Part shown: positions 1 through 11,900 of the stretch, piece by piece
How positions within the stretch are numbered: the stretch's first letter is position 1
Layout of the letters: each line of letters starts with the position of its first letter
Origin: Heterobilharzia americana
Taxonomy: Eukaryota > Platyhelminthes > Trematoda > Strigeidida > Schistosomatidae
Direction of reading: 5' to 3'
Assembly (NCBI GenBank): GCA_944470555.2
Contig: OX104132.1
Span: forward strand, 20,283,755-20,347,754
Length of the DNA: 64,000 nt
Notes under the pieces: generated by a model
Databases searched by the model: none
The model's input: the letters and a program-made list of their open reading frames with translations, nothing else
What the model was told of the DNA's origin: nothing
Translations under genes and position numbers: made by a program

Positions 1-1200
1 CTGTCTGTCTTACCCTGCTCACTTGTGCACTGAAATCACCTGCAGCAACCACCACGTTTGATCACTTAACCTTCAGTAAGAGGCTAAACAGCTCTCATTA
101 GAACTAATCCTTCACTTCATCCGAACTGGACTTAGTGGGTGCGTAAGTAGAGATTACAAAGAGATAACTATGAGTCTCACTAATTGTCTTAGTCCTTTTT
201 GTGCCCTCCAGTCGAACAGCGCATAGACTGTTAACTGGAATGCAGTCAAGCAGTGAACTTTGTGCTGAATGTTATACCTACACCTGCAAGACCACAAGAA
301 CTGACCATCGAATTTCCAGAAACTTGAAGGGTAAAGTTTGCGAATTCACCATATTGGACGACTGCGGTTAAGTGGATAACTGCACTTGGGTCCTGTATGC
401 CTTCTTCACAAACAAAACTCATCCATGGCCCGAGTTGCTAGAGTTTTGGCTAATAAAGCTTGTTGACGGACTTGACAGAGGGTGCGGAAATTTAAAGTTC
501 TAGGAGCCGCTATTGAGTGAACTCAGATCGTTGTCGAGAGCTGGAGGAAGTTTAAGATGATGCAGGATTGTTGATTAATATGTGTGAAGGAACATTAGAA
601 GGTAAGGATGTGGGAGGTGGACAGTGATTTTGAGGGTACTTGAGTGGTGATAGAGTTGTGAGGGTGGTTAACAGCTCCCTACATTGTAAACTCTTTCTTC
701 GTAAGGTACCTGAAAAAGAAGGGTTAGTGCGTGACTACAAAGTCCAAGTGATATCTCACTGAGCCCGATCACGCATGGATTTTTTTAAATTTGAGATTTT
801 GGTTCTGTGCTTTCGGATCCGACCATGAATTCCCGTCGCTGGCATCGGGATACCACGGGGTAGTGGGGAATGTACGATTTTTGGGGTCGACCTTTCCCAG
901 CTCTTCTTTTCCGTAAGGAAGGCGGCATCAGCGCGGTACTGCTGGTCATCCGAGGGGAAAAGCTTTACTGCTGTCACAACCCCGTTCAGACAGCAGTACG
1001 ACTTCGCCCTGACCTTCACCACAGCGTAGCAATCTACATTACAATGGTAACTGACTTTTCTCTAAACATTATCCAACAGCCCTTTCTGGTATGGTAAGGC
1101 CTCGGAAGAACAAGCGTTCCATTACCACAGTTGGGTCATTGTGGTATACGAGCCTAACCACCACATCAAGGTAGCAGTTATCATTCGGGTTCATTAAACG
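1..1200 (-). mobile_element. LINE-2 copy, 5' part with endonuclease domain, cut by window edge
   Basis: Decayed non-LTR retrotransposon piece. On the minus strand, near positions 60-1, it reads [12 protein letters not shown], the GDF(N/S)AQV motif of AP-endonuclease-like domains of LINEs. About 250-430 minus reads a related endonuclease segment (LTAVVQYGEFANFTL, CGLAGVGITF). The sequence is collinear with the LINE-2 copy at 20560-24370, including the 5' leader around 780-1180, which matches about 23940-24360. Frames are broken throughout, so this is a dead copy. The RT part would lie left of the window. The RTE/CR1-type clade assignment is inferred. Confidence 0.75.
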
Positions 1201-1400
1201 TTTGACTGTTGGTTTAAAAATTCTCATTAATTTTGATTTTCACATTCTTTCTCTTTCCATGCACCTGGCTACTTTGATATCAATTTTTCTGTCCACTTTT
1301 TCTTTGGATTCTGCTGCGATGTGTAACAACTTGGACCTATTTACTTCTGTGCTAGGTTGTACATTGATTATGTCTGTCTTGTCTTTAGCTAAGCTCCTTT

Positions 1401-3639
1401 AGATAAAGATTTCTAGATTGTACTACCGAATATTTCATACTCCATGACCTGATATTTTCAAAGGTTGAAGCAACTTCAGTTGTGATGTGCTTATGGAATA
1501 GTGTTTCGCTTGTTCTTCAGGAGCTTCATGGACGTTTACCAGACTAGATAACTGCTAAATAAGCTACACACGATTTCGTACTGATACGTTCATCAGGTTT
1601 GCTTAAGACATGAAAATAGTATGCTAATAACACTTACTAATTCGTTTTAATTAATTATGATGGAAAACATCGCCATTATATCAGTAAATTTCTCAATAAA
1701 ATGTAACACTTCTAGAAATAGTGTAAAAGATTTATGCAAGTTCCTTCCTTGTGAAAAAGCGCCTGTGTAGAGGATTTGTACGTTAATTGTTGCTACACAT
1801 AAGTGTTCTTTTCCAAGGTAGCATATAACCTGGCCACTTCAGTCAACTAAAGTCCACGGCCATAACTATTAAAGTATCTCTTTCGCCAGAACTGATGCAT
1901 CGCCGTACATAAGTGGATTAATCAACATCTTCAGTCACTTCTCTTATTGCCAGACGTGGCGGTGTTCCAGACTAGTCGTGAAAAAAATTCACATTGAAAT
2001 ACAAGAAACTGTGAATTGTTATTCCCAGTATTGGGAAAAGTATCTGACATCATCTTCATATAAAAAGACTACATTTCGAGATGTACCTTACAAATACACA
2101 ATTAGAGAGAAGGAGAAATGTTCCTTAAGTGTCTTTTTATGAGGTTGAAACCCACTGATGGAAAGTTATCCTCAGAATAATAAGTCACACGGCTCATCAG
2201 ATTATAACAGGAGGAAACATTAACCTACGTTTAATATTTGTAAGGGAATGTTAACAAGCGAAAGGCTTTCGAAGCACATACTTGAAGCATCACACGTAGT
2301 TCCGAAATTTGTTGACTACTGATGAAGATAGTAAAAGCCTGCTGGTCCAAACTCTGCATATGTTGCAACTCATTCTTACGAAGCCTGAGTAGCAGTTAAA
2401 AATTGGTCAACTTAGCATAGATGTACTCATTCTTAGTTATTCCTTAAGATTTGAAACATCCAAATTTGTTGACTATTCACTTTTGTCTACTTATATCCGT
2501 CTCGTTTGTTCAAACTTCGACATGTACAGATGACTCATTTATATGGTATCACGTCACATCTTTCCGTATCAATCATTCAGTCGAAAATGCACCGGCTGGT
2601 ATTCAGTCGGTAATCTCGCTTTCGTCCTACATCTGATACTATCCTTTAGTGTGTAAGCACATTAGAAGCGGTTTGAGAAACACCTAAGGTGTTGTAGGTC
2701 CCTTCACACTAGCTCTGAAAGGTCAGGTGTATAGTTCTAGGTTTTAGCAAACGGTTAATATCACAGTCTTTGGAAACCGATAAAAGGACAGTATATCTAG
2801 ATACACTCAGTAACCACATGCACGATTGTGCAGCAGACAATCAGCTACATCAATTTCTTAAGGGCCAATGATGCTACCTGATTGCCAAAACCACGGTAGG
2901 TGGAGCAAGAGTCAAACATGTGGCCTACTAGTTGATAGTCTAATGCCTAAACTAGGGACAATATATAACCCAGGATAGCTGCGTTACCGTCCATAATAAA
3001 GTTGGATACGGGAAGAGATTAAAAAGGGCAAATAGCATGAGTTGTGAAAAATTCTACGATACAGAAAAGATACGACTACATGTTACCATTTTTGATATGG
3101 CAATAGTATGTGAATGCACCTGTGCTAGTGTGATCGATAACGAATCATATAACCTTTATTCCTTAAATTGAGTTGTCACGCAAACCTCGGGAAATCGGTA
3201 TAGCTGAAGCTTTATTATCAACGAATTTATGAACTGCCATTATGTCTTACTTTGGTCACTTTTAGCTTTCTTCTAAAAAAAAAAAACTCAATCTAACATC
3301 ACCTGTCGAGATCAACGGTGGTCTAGATTCACGAACTCACATACTCCTTACGACAAGGAACAACACCATAAGATATCCCGTTGACGACACTCGCAGGTTA
3401 AGTGTGCTTTTTTCACTGTAGTGTTTGCTTTTGCAAATCTATCCTTTGTAATGTTTCAATCCGAATCAATAATTGTTAGTGTCTGCCCCTGTCTAACCAG
3501 AGAAGCTGGTTTAGTAAACGAATGTGGGGTATGAAGCTGGAGAATATCTGAAAATAACAGTACTAATGCAATAGGTTGGTGGCGGTTAGTAACGCTACAT
3601 TACTACTAGGATATTGAAGATCTATCCATCTAAACCAAC
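1401..3639. other. No recognisable feature
   Basis: AT-rich intergenic DNA with only short chance frames. I saw no splice-bounded conserved segment, no tRNA-like box pair and no repeat shared with the rest of the window. Confidence 0.5.
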
Positions 3640-4160
3640 ATAGGATCAGGCATTACTACATAAAAGTACGAGTTGCCACACCTCATATCAGTACATCAAG
3701 TGAAAAGACGGTGAAGTGCAAGATGAAGAAAAGAAAATCCAGTCAAAAGAAATATAATGTACTAAAAGAAAGGAAGAGTGAGAAAATGGTGAGATTCGGT
3801 ATAGCGTTAAGATAAGGATAATGTGTATGGGGATACATCTGCACCACCGACATCGTTTCTCAGTTATGTGATCACCTAGAGTCTCCAACCACTGATTTAT
3901 CTTGGCCTGCATCGCCCCATATGGCTCAAACTAACAGTCAACGACTTTATACGTTGGTACTATGTTTTAGTCTGGCCGCCTCGAGCCTTTTTCCAGCCTG
4001 AACTTACTTTGGCCAACATTGTGTGACGAGGCAATCGGCGACTGGGCATATGTAACACATGTCCCAACCGTCTCAGCCGATGAAGGTTCACAACCGTGTC
4101 AACTGATTTACCTAATCTCCCTAAAACTCTACGCCTGACTTCTGCGTTACTCACGTGGTG
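3640..4160 (-). mobile_element. LINE-2 3' end (C-terminus and 3' UTR)
   Basis: The minus frame reads SNAEVRRRVLG, then NLHRLRRLGHVLHMP, RRLPRHTML and GWKKARGGQTKT, the conserved C-terminal tail of this schistosome LINE family. It is followed by QWLETLGD and a 3' UTR that is repeated at 7210-7453 (plus strand) and 20560-20900 (minus strand). The copy is 5' truncated, the usual outcome of target-primed reverse transcription. Confidence 0.8.
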
Positions 4161-4229
4161 ACACCACAGGATACGGCCTATACTACTGTAATTGCGTACA
4201 GAGCTATAGTCAGGCTTTTTTCTAAACTT

Positions 4230-4806
4230 CTTATCTTATTACAATCTACTAATCTTGATCCCACTAAGCTGTTGTACTCTGTTAATGTAATCGACTCTGG
4301 TCGACTACTCTGACCTATTTACGTATTTCCCTTCGCAACCATTCATTGCCAGGGTTTTGGTAAACTAAGTTATTCTGCCTAATTCGATCACCAATACAAT
4401 CTTTCAATCTACAAAGCTTATTTCTGAGTGAATTTGTAGGTTCCTAAGGAAAATATCAGTCACACAGTTACTGATTATAGTAATAATAGTGGAGAGAGAA
4501 TTCAAAATCCCAACAGTATTACCACACAAAAAAGGCACCTCAAAAACACTACGTAGAGCCTTCAATAAGGCTGTCTGGGATTAAAATGGCGTTTAAACCA
4601 ACAAAATCGCTTAGAAACAAGATTTGTAGGTTAAAAGATCCCATTGATCAAATTAGGCAGAATAACTTAGTTTACCAAAACCCTGGCAATGAATGGTTGC
4701 GAAGGGAAATACATAAATAGGTCAAAGTAGTCGACCAGAGTCGATTACATCAACAGAGTACAAAAGCTTAGCGAAATCAAGATTAGTAGGTTTCAATAAG
4801 ATAAGA
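4230..4806. repeat. Large inverted repeat (foldback), arms about 205 bp
   Basis: Arm 1 (4230-4436) is the reverse complement of arm 2 (4602-4806), with most bases matching across the whole arm. For example, the segment around 4340-4390 recurs inverted at about 4655-4705 without a visible change. The loop is about 165 bp. Neither arm matches another repeat in the window. It lies 3' of the SPP stop codon, so a readthrough transcript could fold into a long hairpin. Identity (MITE, foldback element or inverted dimer) is not resolved. Confidence 0.8.
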
Positions 4807-5463
4807 GGTTTACATAGAACCACATAATAGGATGAAACAGAGTGAAGATTTTTAAAGGTAACCAGGCAGAGGAAGGAAGAAGAAATTGACAACTGAATCT
4901 TTGTTCATCGAATCAGCACGAAATATATGCAACAGGAATGACTCAGTACCTGTTCCGGATAAAAAAGGAGGTGACGAAATTAGGACTATATAAAGGATAT
5001 CGCAAAGTTGTGCAGTCATCCTGCTTGGCATGACTATGGTCAATAAATTATGTCCGGAATGTAATCCAGTAAACAATACTGTTCCTTCACTGTATGATAT
5101 TATCTAATAAATCAATAAAAATGAAACTTAAGATACAACACTCATAACAGTTTACGCATAAAAAGACAACAATAGTTTCCACAGTTATTCACTTGAATAA
5201 AATACAATCATGATACAAATAACAAGAATTAAGCATCTTTAAAATGTATAAGAGAAAAAGTCATCTCACATAAAATAAGCAAGATCACAGGTTTGTTTAC
5301 AACAAACCACAAGAAGCAAACAAAATTGAATATGTTCAAAATACATTTACACAGAAGATAAAATTAAATTTAAAAAGTTGATTATGCAGCGCAATATCTG
5401 CCACATACATTGAGGTGAATATAGTTCACAGGTCACACTACCTTAAGTTCAATATTGATAACA

Positions 5464-5545
5464 TTACTCAGTTTTCTTAGGATCAACTACAACTTGACTG
5501 TCTTGTTGTTCAGTAGTCTTCTCAGATTCTGGTTCATCTTCATAA
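5464..5545 (-). CDS. HM13: SPP exon 10 (C-terminal tail, stop)
   Basis: 82 nt. The acceptor is TTTTCTAG|TTATG and the stop codon TAA is at 5464-5466. It encodes a short acidic cytosolic tail ending in KKTE, the KKxx ER-retrieval signal. Confidence 0.92.
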
Positions 5546-8500
5546 CTAGAAAATGTGAACAGATAACAATAAAAGGTTGCCATACATCATATAGTATTCA
5601 GTGACGTTTTTACGAATGGCTAACGTTTACAAATAAACAGTGATAAACTACTGTTTCTATACTATGGTGGTGATCAGATGTAAGCTTCAGCAACCTCGTG
5701 CAGTAACCAATGAGGGAGGGGAGGGGTGGTGATACTGCCTGGCTGCCCAAAACTCAGTAAGAGCGGGGTCCGAACCCATGACCCACTTAGTTGAGAGTCA
5801 ACTGCCGTAGCCAAAGGGTCACTGCTTCACATTTATATAGTCAGACCGTTTCCTTGAATCAGTCGAAGGAAAATGACTAGAAGTATGGAAGTAATCACTC
5901 ATCCAATTTTGATAAGAACATCAGAAGAAACTACTAATTAGGCTTAGTTGTGAAGATTTGAATTTGTTTTGCCTCCATTAGGCTTCAGTAAAAATTACAG
6001 AGGTTAATCTAACCTTTACAATGAATCTAAAGAGTACTTAGTAGCACGAAGAAAATGCATGAAATTTGATTGATAAAAATCTCTCAATTCCCGGGTAATA
6101 AGCAAGTTGAAACGATGAAAATCCTCTTCATTATTCTCCGACTAATCACTCACAATCATCGAGACTGAAGTCGCATAACATACATTTGAAAGTGTGGCTC
6201 AGTTATCGAATTGAAATTATAATCAAGTGAAAGACTTTTGAATTTCTCACTTTCATTCAATCGGAGGTTGAATTAAGCCAACTAGCAATTATGTATTATA
6301 GCATAAGCATGGTTGGGACGAGAAAGATGAAATTTATTTTGAAGTTTAAGGTAGTGTTCATCACGGATTGACATCAATTGGAGCCACTGAAAACCTCGGA
6401 GCACTGGACAGCTGTTTCGTCCTAATATGGGTTGTTCATCACTCCTCGCCCACGACCCCACTGGGCAGGGATCGGACACAAGCTTCACGGTGAACGCGTC
6501 AACCATCCAGTTACTTAGTCGGAGTTCAGTGGTCCACAGTTTCCTACTTCTATCAATTCGCGATACAGTGCAACTATTCATCAAGGTTTTCAGTTGGCAT
6601 CCGCATCACTTCCGACTGGTTGACCCTATAGGTCACCGCTTCTTATTAGAACCTCGGGAGATTTATTTCGAAGCATTTCACTAATTAGGACTATACAGCA
6701 CTGTTGAGAAGTCCCGTACTAGGACGAAACAGCTCTTTATTACTCGAAGGTTTCCAATGCTTCTCTAACTGATGCCTTAAAAGATGAAAATGATTGACTG
6801 GTCTATCTGTACTTCTAAAATTTTATAGTGATATAAAACCTATGCTGGGAAGCTGATTGTAACACTCAACTAGATAGGAATTTATGAGAGGAAATTACTA
6901 TTATTACCAGGGATGCAATGGAAACTCCACTGGATCAACAGTATCAGATGCCAGTTAACATGCGGTTTACATGACTCCAAGGTAGTAATTATTACTGAAG
7001 AAAGGTAGAGATACTGTAAAATCGTAGGATTATGGGGTCGACAAATAATCATAGACGCGTAGTTGCATCCTACCTACAAAAAGAATTACAGACTCTAGTT
7101 GGTTGGAGGCAATCGGTAGGAAGGTCTGCCTGGCCTAGGGTTTTTATGCTTGTTGGCACTCGTCAGCAAGGCGTATCTGCAAGCTTGACGGAACTGATGT
7201 CTCACCTGAAACCAGTGGTTGGAGACTCTAGGAGACATGGCTCAGAACCGATATCAGTGGCGCAGATGTATACACACATTATCCTCATCCTAACGACGCT
7301 ATATCGAGTCTCACCATCTTGTCATTCTTCCTTTCTTCTTTTGACTGCATTCTCTTATCTTCATCCTTCACCTCACTACCTTTCCACTTGATGTACTGCA
7401 CCGAGCTGTTGGAACTCGGGCCGTTACGCAGTAATGCCTGGTCCTATGTTGATGATGTCTCACCTGAGATTCGAACCCGCGACGCCCAGTGTTGTCATTG
7501 GCGACTTTATCACTGAGCTATTCGGGTCACGATTAACCCGTACGCGTAATTCTATCCTACCTACAAAAAGGATTACAGAATTATTTTGGCAACTTATTAT
7601 TTTGTAATAATTAATCCCTTTTATGAATTTACATAGTGTAATTAGAAGATGAAGTTTATAGGAACAATGTGTATGATGTATTTATGCAGAACACTTTGAA
7701 CAATCTGATCACGCATTTACTTGTCAAGTCAATTTATATATATTAAACCAAAGGATGGGAAGACAAATAGAACAATTAAGTTAACATGGGGTTAACATTA
7801 GGAAAGATGAAAACAAAGAGTGACCTAGTTGGTCCTAATTTTTGTAAGAAAACAAAGTAGGTGTAGTGTGTAAGAAAATATTGCTTTTTTTTACACATAA
7901 ATGGTGGTTTCAATCTGTGTATGGTTATCGTTTCCACAAACCTCAGTATGCATCCCTCATAGTTTCTATGCAAGACATTGAAAGCTATTTGAACATTATT
8001 TTTGACCCATTTCTATAATATGTTTAGGGATAGATGAAGAGTGTCATCTCCCAACTCATGTTTATCAAAGTTTCATACCCCATATGTTTTTAAATCTATT
8101 TGGGTTCATGTTCTCTTAACTTCAACTGGATTGGCTGAATTACTTCTCCCTATGTATGCATGACCATACACATATGTAAACTGGTAAACACGGTGGGATA
8201 TGATGCAGTTATTCATGAAGTGTTTAGATTTATGGTGAAGAATGTATCTTGTTTTTTTGCACAATAATAAGATTAGCTGCATATAATAGGTTTTTCTAAT
8301 AATAGCTGATGGGGTCGTGGGTGCGCACTGCTGAGGAGTCCCATACTAGGACGAAACAGCTGTCCAGTGCTCCCAGGTTTCCTTTGTTCCTTCAATTGAT
8401 GCCAATCTACGATGAATAACAACTTGAAATAATTCCAAATCTCCACAACTCCCTCAAAAAATAGCTGATGTTAGCCTACATCTCAAAATTATACTATTCA

Positions 8501-8881
8501 AGTTTTCTTGAAAAATGGTGAGTAGATAATTTAGTTGGTTGTAGCTAGGCAAAGGAATCCAGGATGTGCGTTTCATCCTATTCACGACTTGTCATCTAGA
8601 TGTATCTGCACTCCAGTGAATGATGTTGTTCCCATATTGAGAATTGAACCTCGTACCCAAGTAAATTATCATAATAAATATATTCAGGCAATATCAAAGC
8701 ATCCACGTAGAACAATTCGATCCAGTATAACAACAGAAAACCATAAGCATATCAACAAATAGTAATATCGTGTATAGACTTGGTTATTATAGTGAAACTA
8801 ATAAATATACCCCTTATAATATATACCTGTGTTGTTCTCATACAATCCTAATGATATCGAGAAAAGTATTTCCAGTGATGA

Positions 8882-8917
<36 letters not shown>

Positions 8918-11900
8918 AAGTCGCATAGATATTAACAATTTCTCAGTACTACTGACAGTCTCATGTATATCCAAGGTAGGATATATTTAAATAGGATAGA
9001 AATTCGTCTACATACAATACATTGGGGGGTTGTGTAAAATTGATTCACAGTGAAAATGATAAAGTCTAAAAGTGATACCCTTTTATTATAACCATTCTAG
9101 TCTATTGATTTTCTTTAAATCCGACTAATTAGTAGTTAGTGACCTTAGCAACAAATGTGATGATAAGAACATTTGTAGTATATAAGAGGACATAATCATC
9201 AATTGTATTAGTCAAGGTCAGTAGTAGTCATATTCATTTATGTTATGGATCACATTGATTTCAGTGAATGAATTCTCTCCGCTATTTTCAAATTGTATAA
9301 ACGTTCAGGTGAATAGTTAACGAGATATTTTATACTAAAGATGCTTTGTGTAGCAACATTCTTATGTTTTCAAAGACTACTAATACCCATTCATTTTATA
9401 AGATTTCCTTTAAAAGTAAGTTGTATATTCTCTCTGACCTGGGTTGTTTAATCGTGAAGCTTTCATCGTCTTTCTGGACGATATCATTAGCTCAATATTA
9501 AGTGAGTTGTCAATATCTCTTCATCAATGAGGGATTTAGTAGCTTGTCATGATGAAGTGGTCTGTGATTGGTTGTTTCCTTTGACTGTTGGCTGTTCCTC
9601 TGCTTAACCTTTCTATCGTTTATCATTTTTCTTATTAATTGATATCTACAGCCTTTATTGACTAGGTTAAGAGAACTGAATACTAAAACTTTTAATAACT
9701 TCCAACTGGTAAGCAGTTGTAAAAAAAATGGTCATTGAAAGTGGGTTATGTTTTGCTGCTTGCAATTATGTCGACGTACACGAGGTAACCATAACATACT
9801 TTCATAAATGAAAATAAAGACTTACTTGAACATTGCACTAATATCATTTTTCACCAAAGCTGTAAGCAATGGACCACCTAAACAAGCCGGTACCAGATAA
9901 AGTAATGCTGGCTAGATACAAGACAAAATCATAGAAATCAGTTGCATACAAATAGAAAAACAATTTCAATTAACAGAGGATAATATACATTTACCATTCT
10001 TATTGTAATATAGAACTGAACTGATAGGGAAATAAAGATTTATTTACTCAAGATACTATAAACGGAGTAGGTCTATTGTATCATTAAGAAGAAAAAATTT
10101 CGAGTACTTTACTCGACACAAAACTTCACCATCTTAGATACTTATATAAAATATCTGAATGTCTATCTGATACGTAGCGACAAGAAGGTAGCCAATAGGG
10201 GAGTTGTTTTCAAATCATGTTCAGGTCGTGATTTATGCAAGCACTGACATCAGAACCTGATTGGAGAAGTTCGACCTCATACAAGAAATCGGATTGGTTC
10301 ATTTATGGCTTCACTTTCTGAGAGTTTTGTAAATACATATATTGTCATGGATTTGCTTAATTAAAGTTGTCGTTGTTCTTGCAATCACAGTTCGTCTTTG
10401 TCTTCTGACTTCTTCGTTGCTCAGTGAGGCAGAAGGTACTGAGGGAGGTCAGTCGTAAGGGTATTCGGTTGAGGTGTCTATTAAGTCTCAGTATTCATTA
10501 TACCCACGCGCGTAACCCCACCGCTCGGTCACAACACTATTATAGCAGACTACATGTTTAACTCCGTGAATTGCTTGTGCCATCACATTCAAAATTATGA
10601 ATATTTTATGCAAGGTGCGACTAAAAGTTATCCCCAGGTGTTATAGGCATTCTGTCTGAAAAAAATATTTTGTGTGTGTTATGTATGCATATATTCTGAA
10701 GTGAAAACTGCAATCATAAATCCTTTTGGAGTGTAATTTGAAGCCTCAACCTACTCATTATGATGTGTGAGTATCATTCATCTTGAATAATTGTACTTAA
10801 GAAATGCAAGTGTAGCCAACACTTTACACATGAATAAACAGTTTAAAACATGTTTCAATGACAGGCGGTATTGTAAAAACTACGCAGTTAGGTAAAATAT
10901 TCATAAAGAACACAGAAAATTATAGTAATGATGGGCAGTGGCTAGCAGTGTTCCTACCGGGACTCGGGAACAACATCACTCACTGGGAGGCAGATACATC
11001 CAGCTGACGAGTCCCAAACAGGACGAAATGCGCATCTTGGATTCCACTGCCTATTATTACTATACATAATTAAAACACAGGCAATATCGAGGCATCTGCA
11101 CAGGAGCCCATATGCCAACAGAGACTGATCAATTCGGTCCAATCAACGACGGTATCATACAAGCAATAACACTAACACAGAAAATGTTTGTATTTTTGCA
11201 AACAACCGTACAACCTATAGCGAGGACGATAACACTTGGGGATAACTTTTAGCCTCACCCTTTTATGCACTAGGAGTTCATATACTCTATTATTTTTCTG
11301 TGACTTTTAGTTAAGGTAGAGATCGGACAATTCATATGAAAAATAACTCAACAAATTTGGACATGTGTTGTTTTTTCATACATTTGCCTCGACATTTTCA
11401 TGATTCTATTCATCTTGATAACTAGTAGTAGAAGTGATAACGCACGTTTCGTCTTATTTTCGACTCAAACTCACTACCCATTCACTTTAAACGCTAAAAT
11501 GTTATCCACTGGGACATGAGAACCATCTCTTGTGCAACACGTATCGGTTGCTGTTCTATATTTCTAATGTCTCGTTGCTATAGTGGATCGAATTGCTTCA
11601 TCTCTGTTAGCAGATGAGCTCTTATATGAACGCATCAATACTGCCGGATATTCATAATTCATGGTTCTATTCTAACTTCATTTAATATTCATTAGTTTTT
11701 TCCCGTACTCAATTCCACTTGTTTTTTCCAGCATCAATTTATGATTGATGAATCTATAGACCTGTTAAATCTCCTAGTACATTAATTACTTGAAATCACC
11801 TAAACTAGACTGTTATAAAATTTCTGTTTTGAAATTAGTTTAATGTACAGGAGATTAGCAATCTTCTGGTTTACTTAACTACTTGATGGATGAATCCATT

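Noticed and set aside
7448..7525. Possible tRNA gene on the minus strand
   Set aside because: Box A and box B are good, but it is the head of a SINE C copy; arms do not fold as a cloverleaf.
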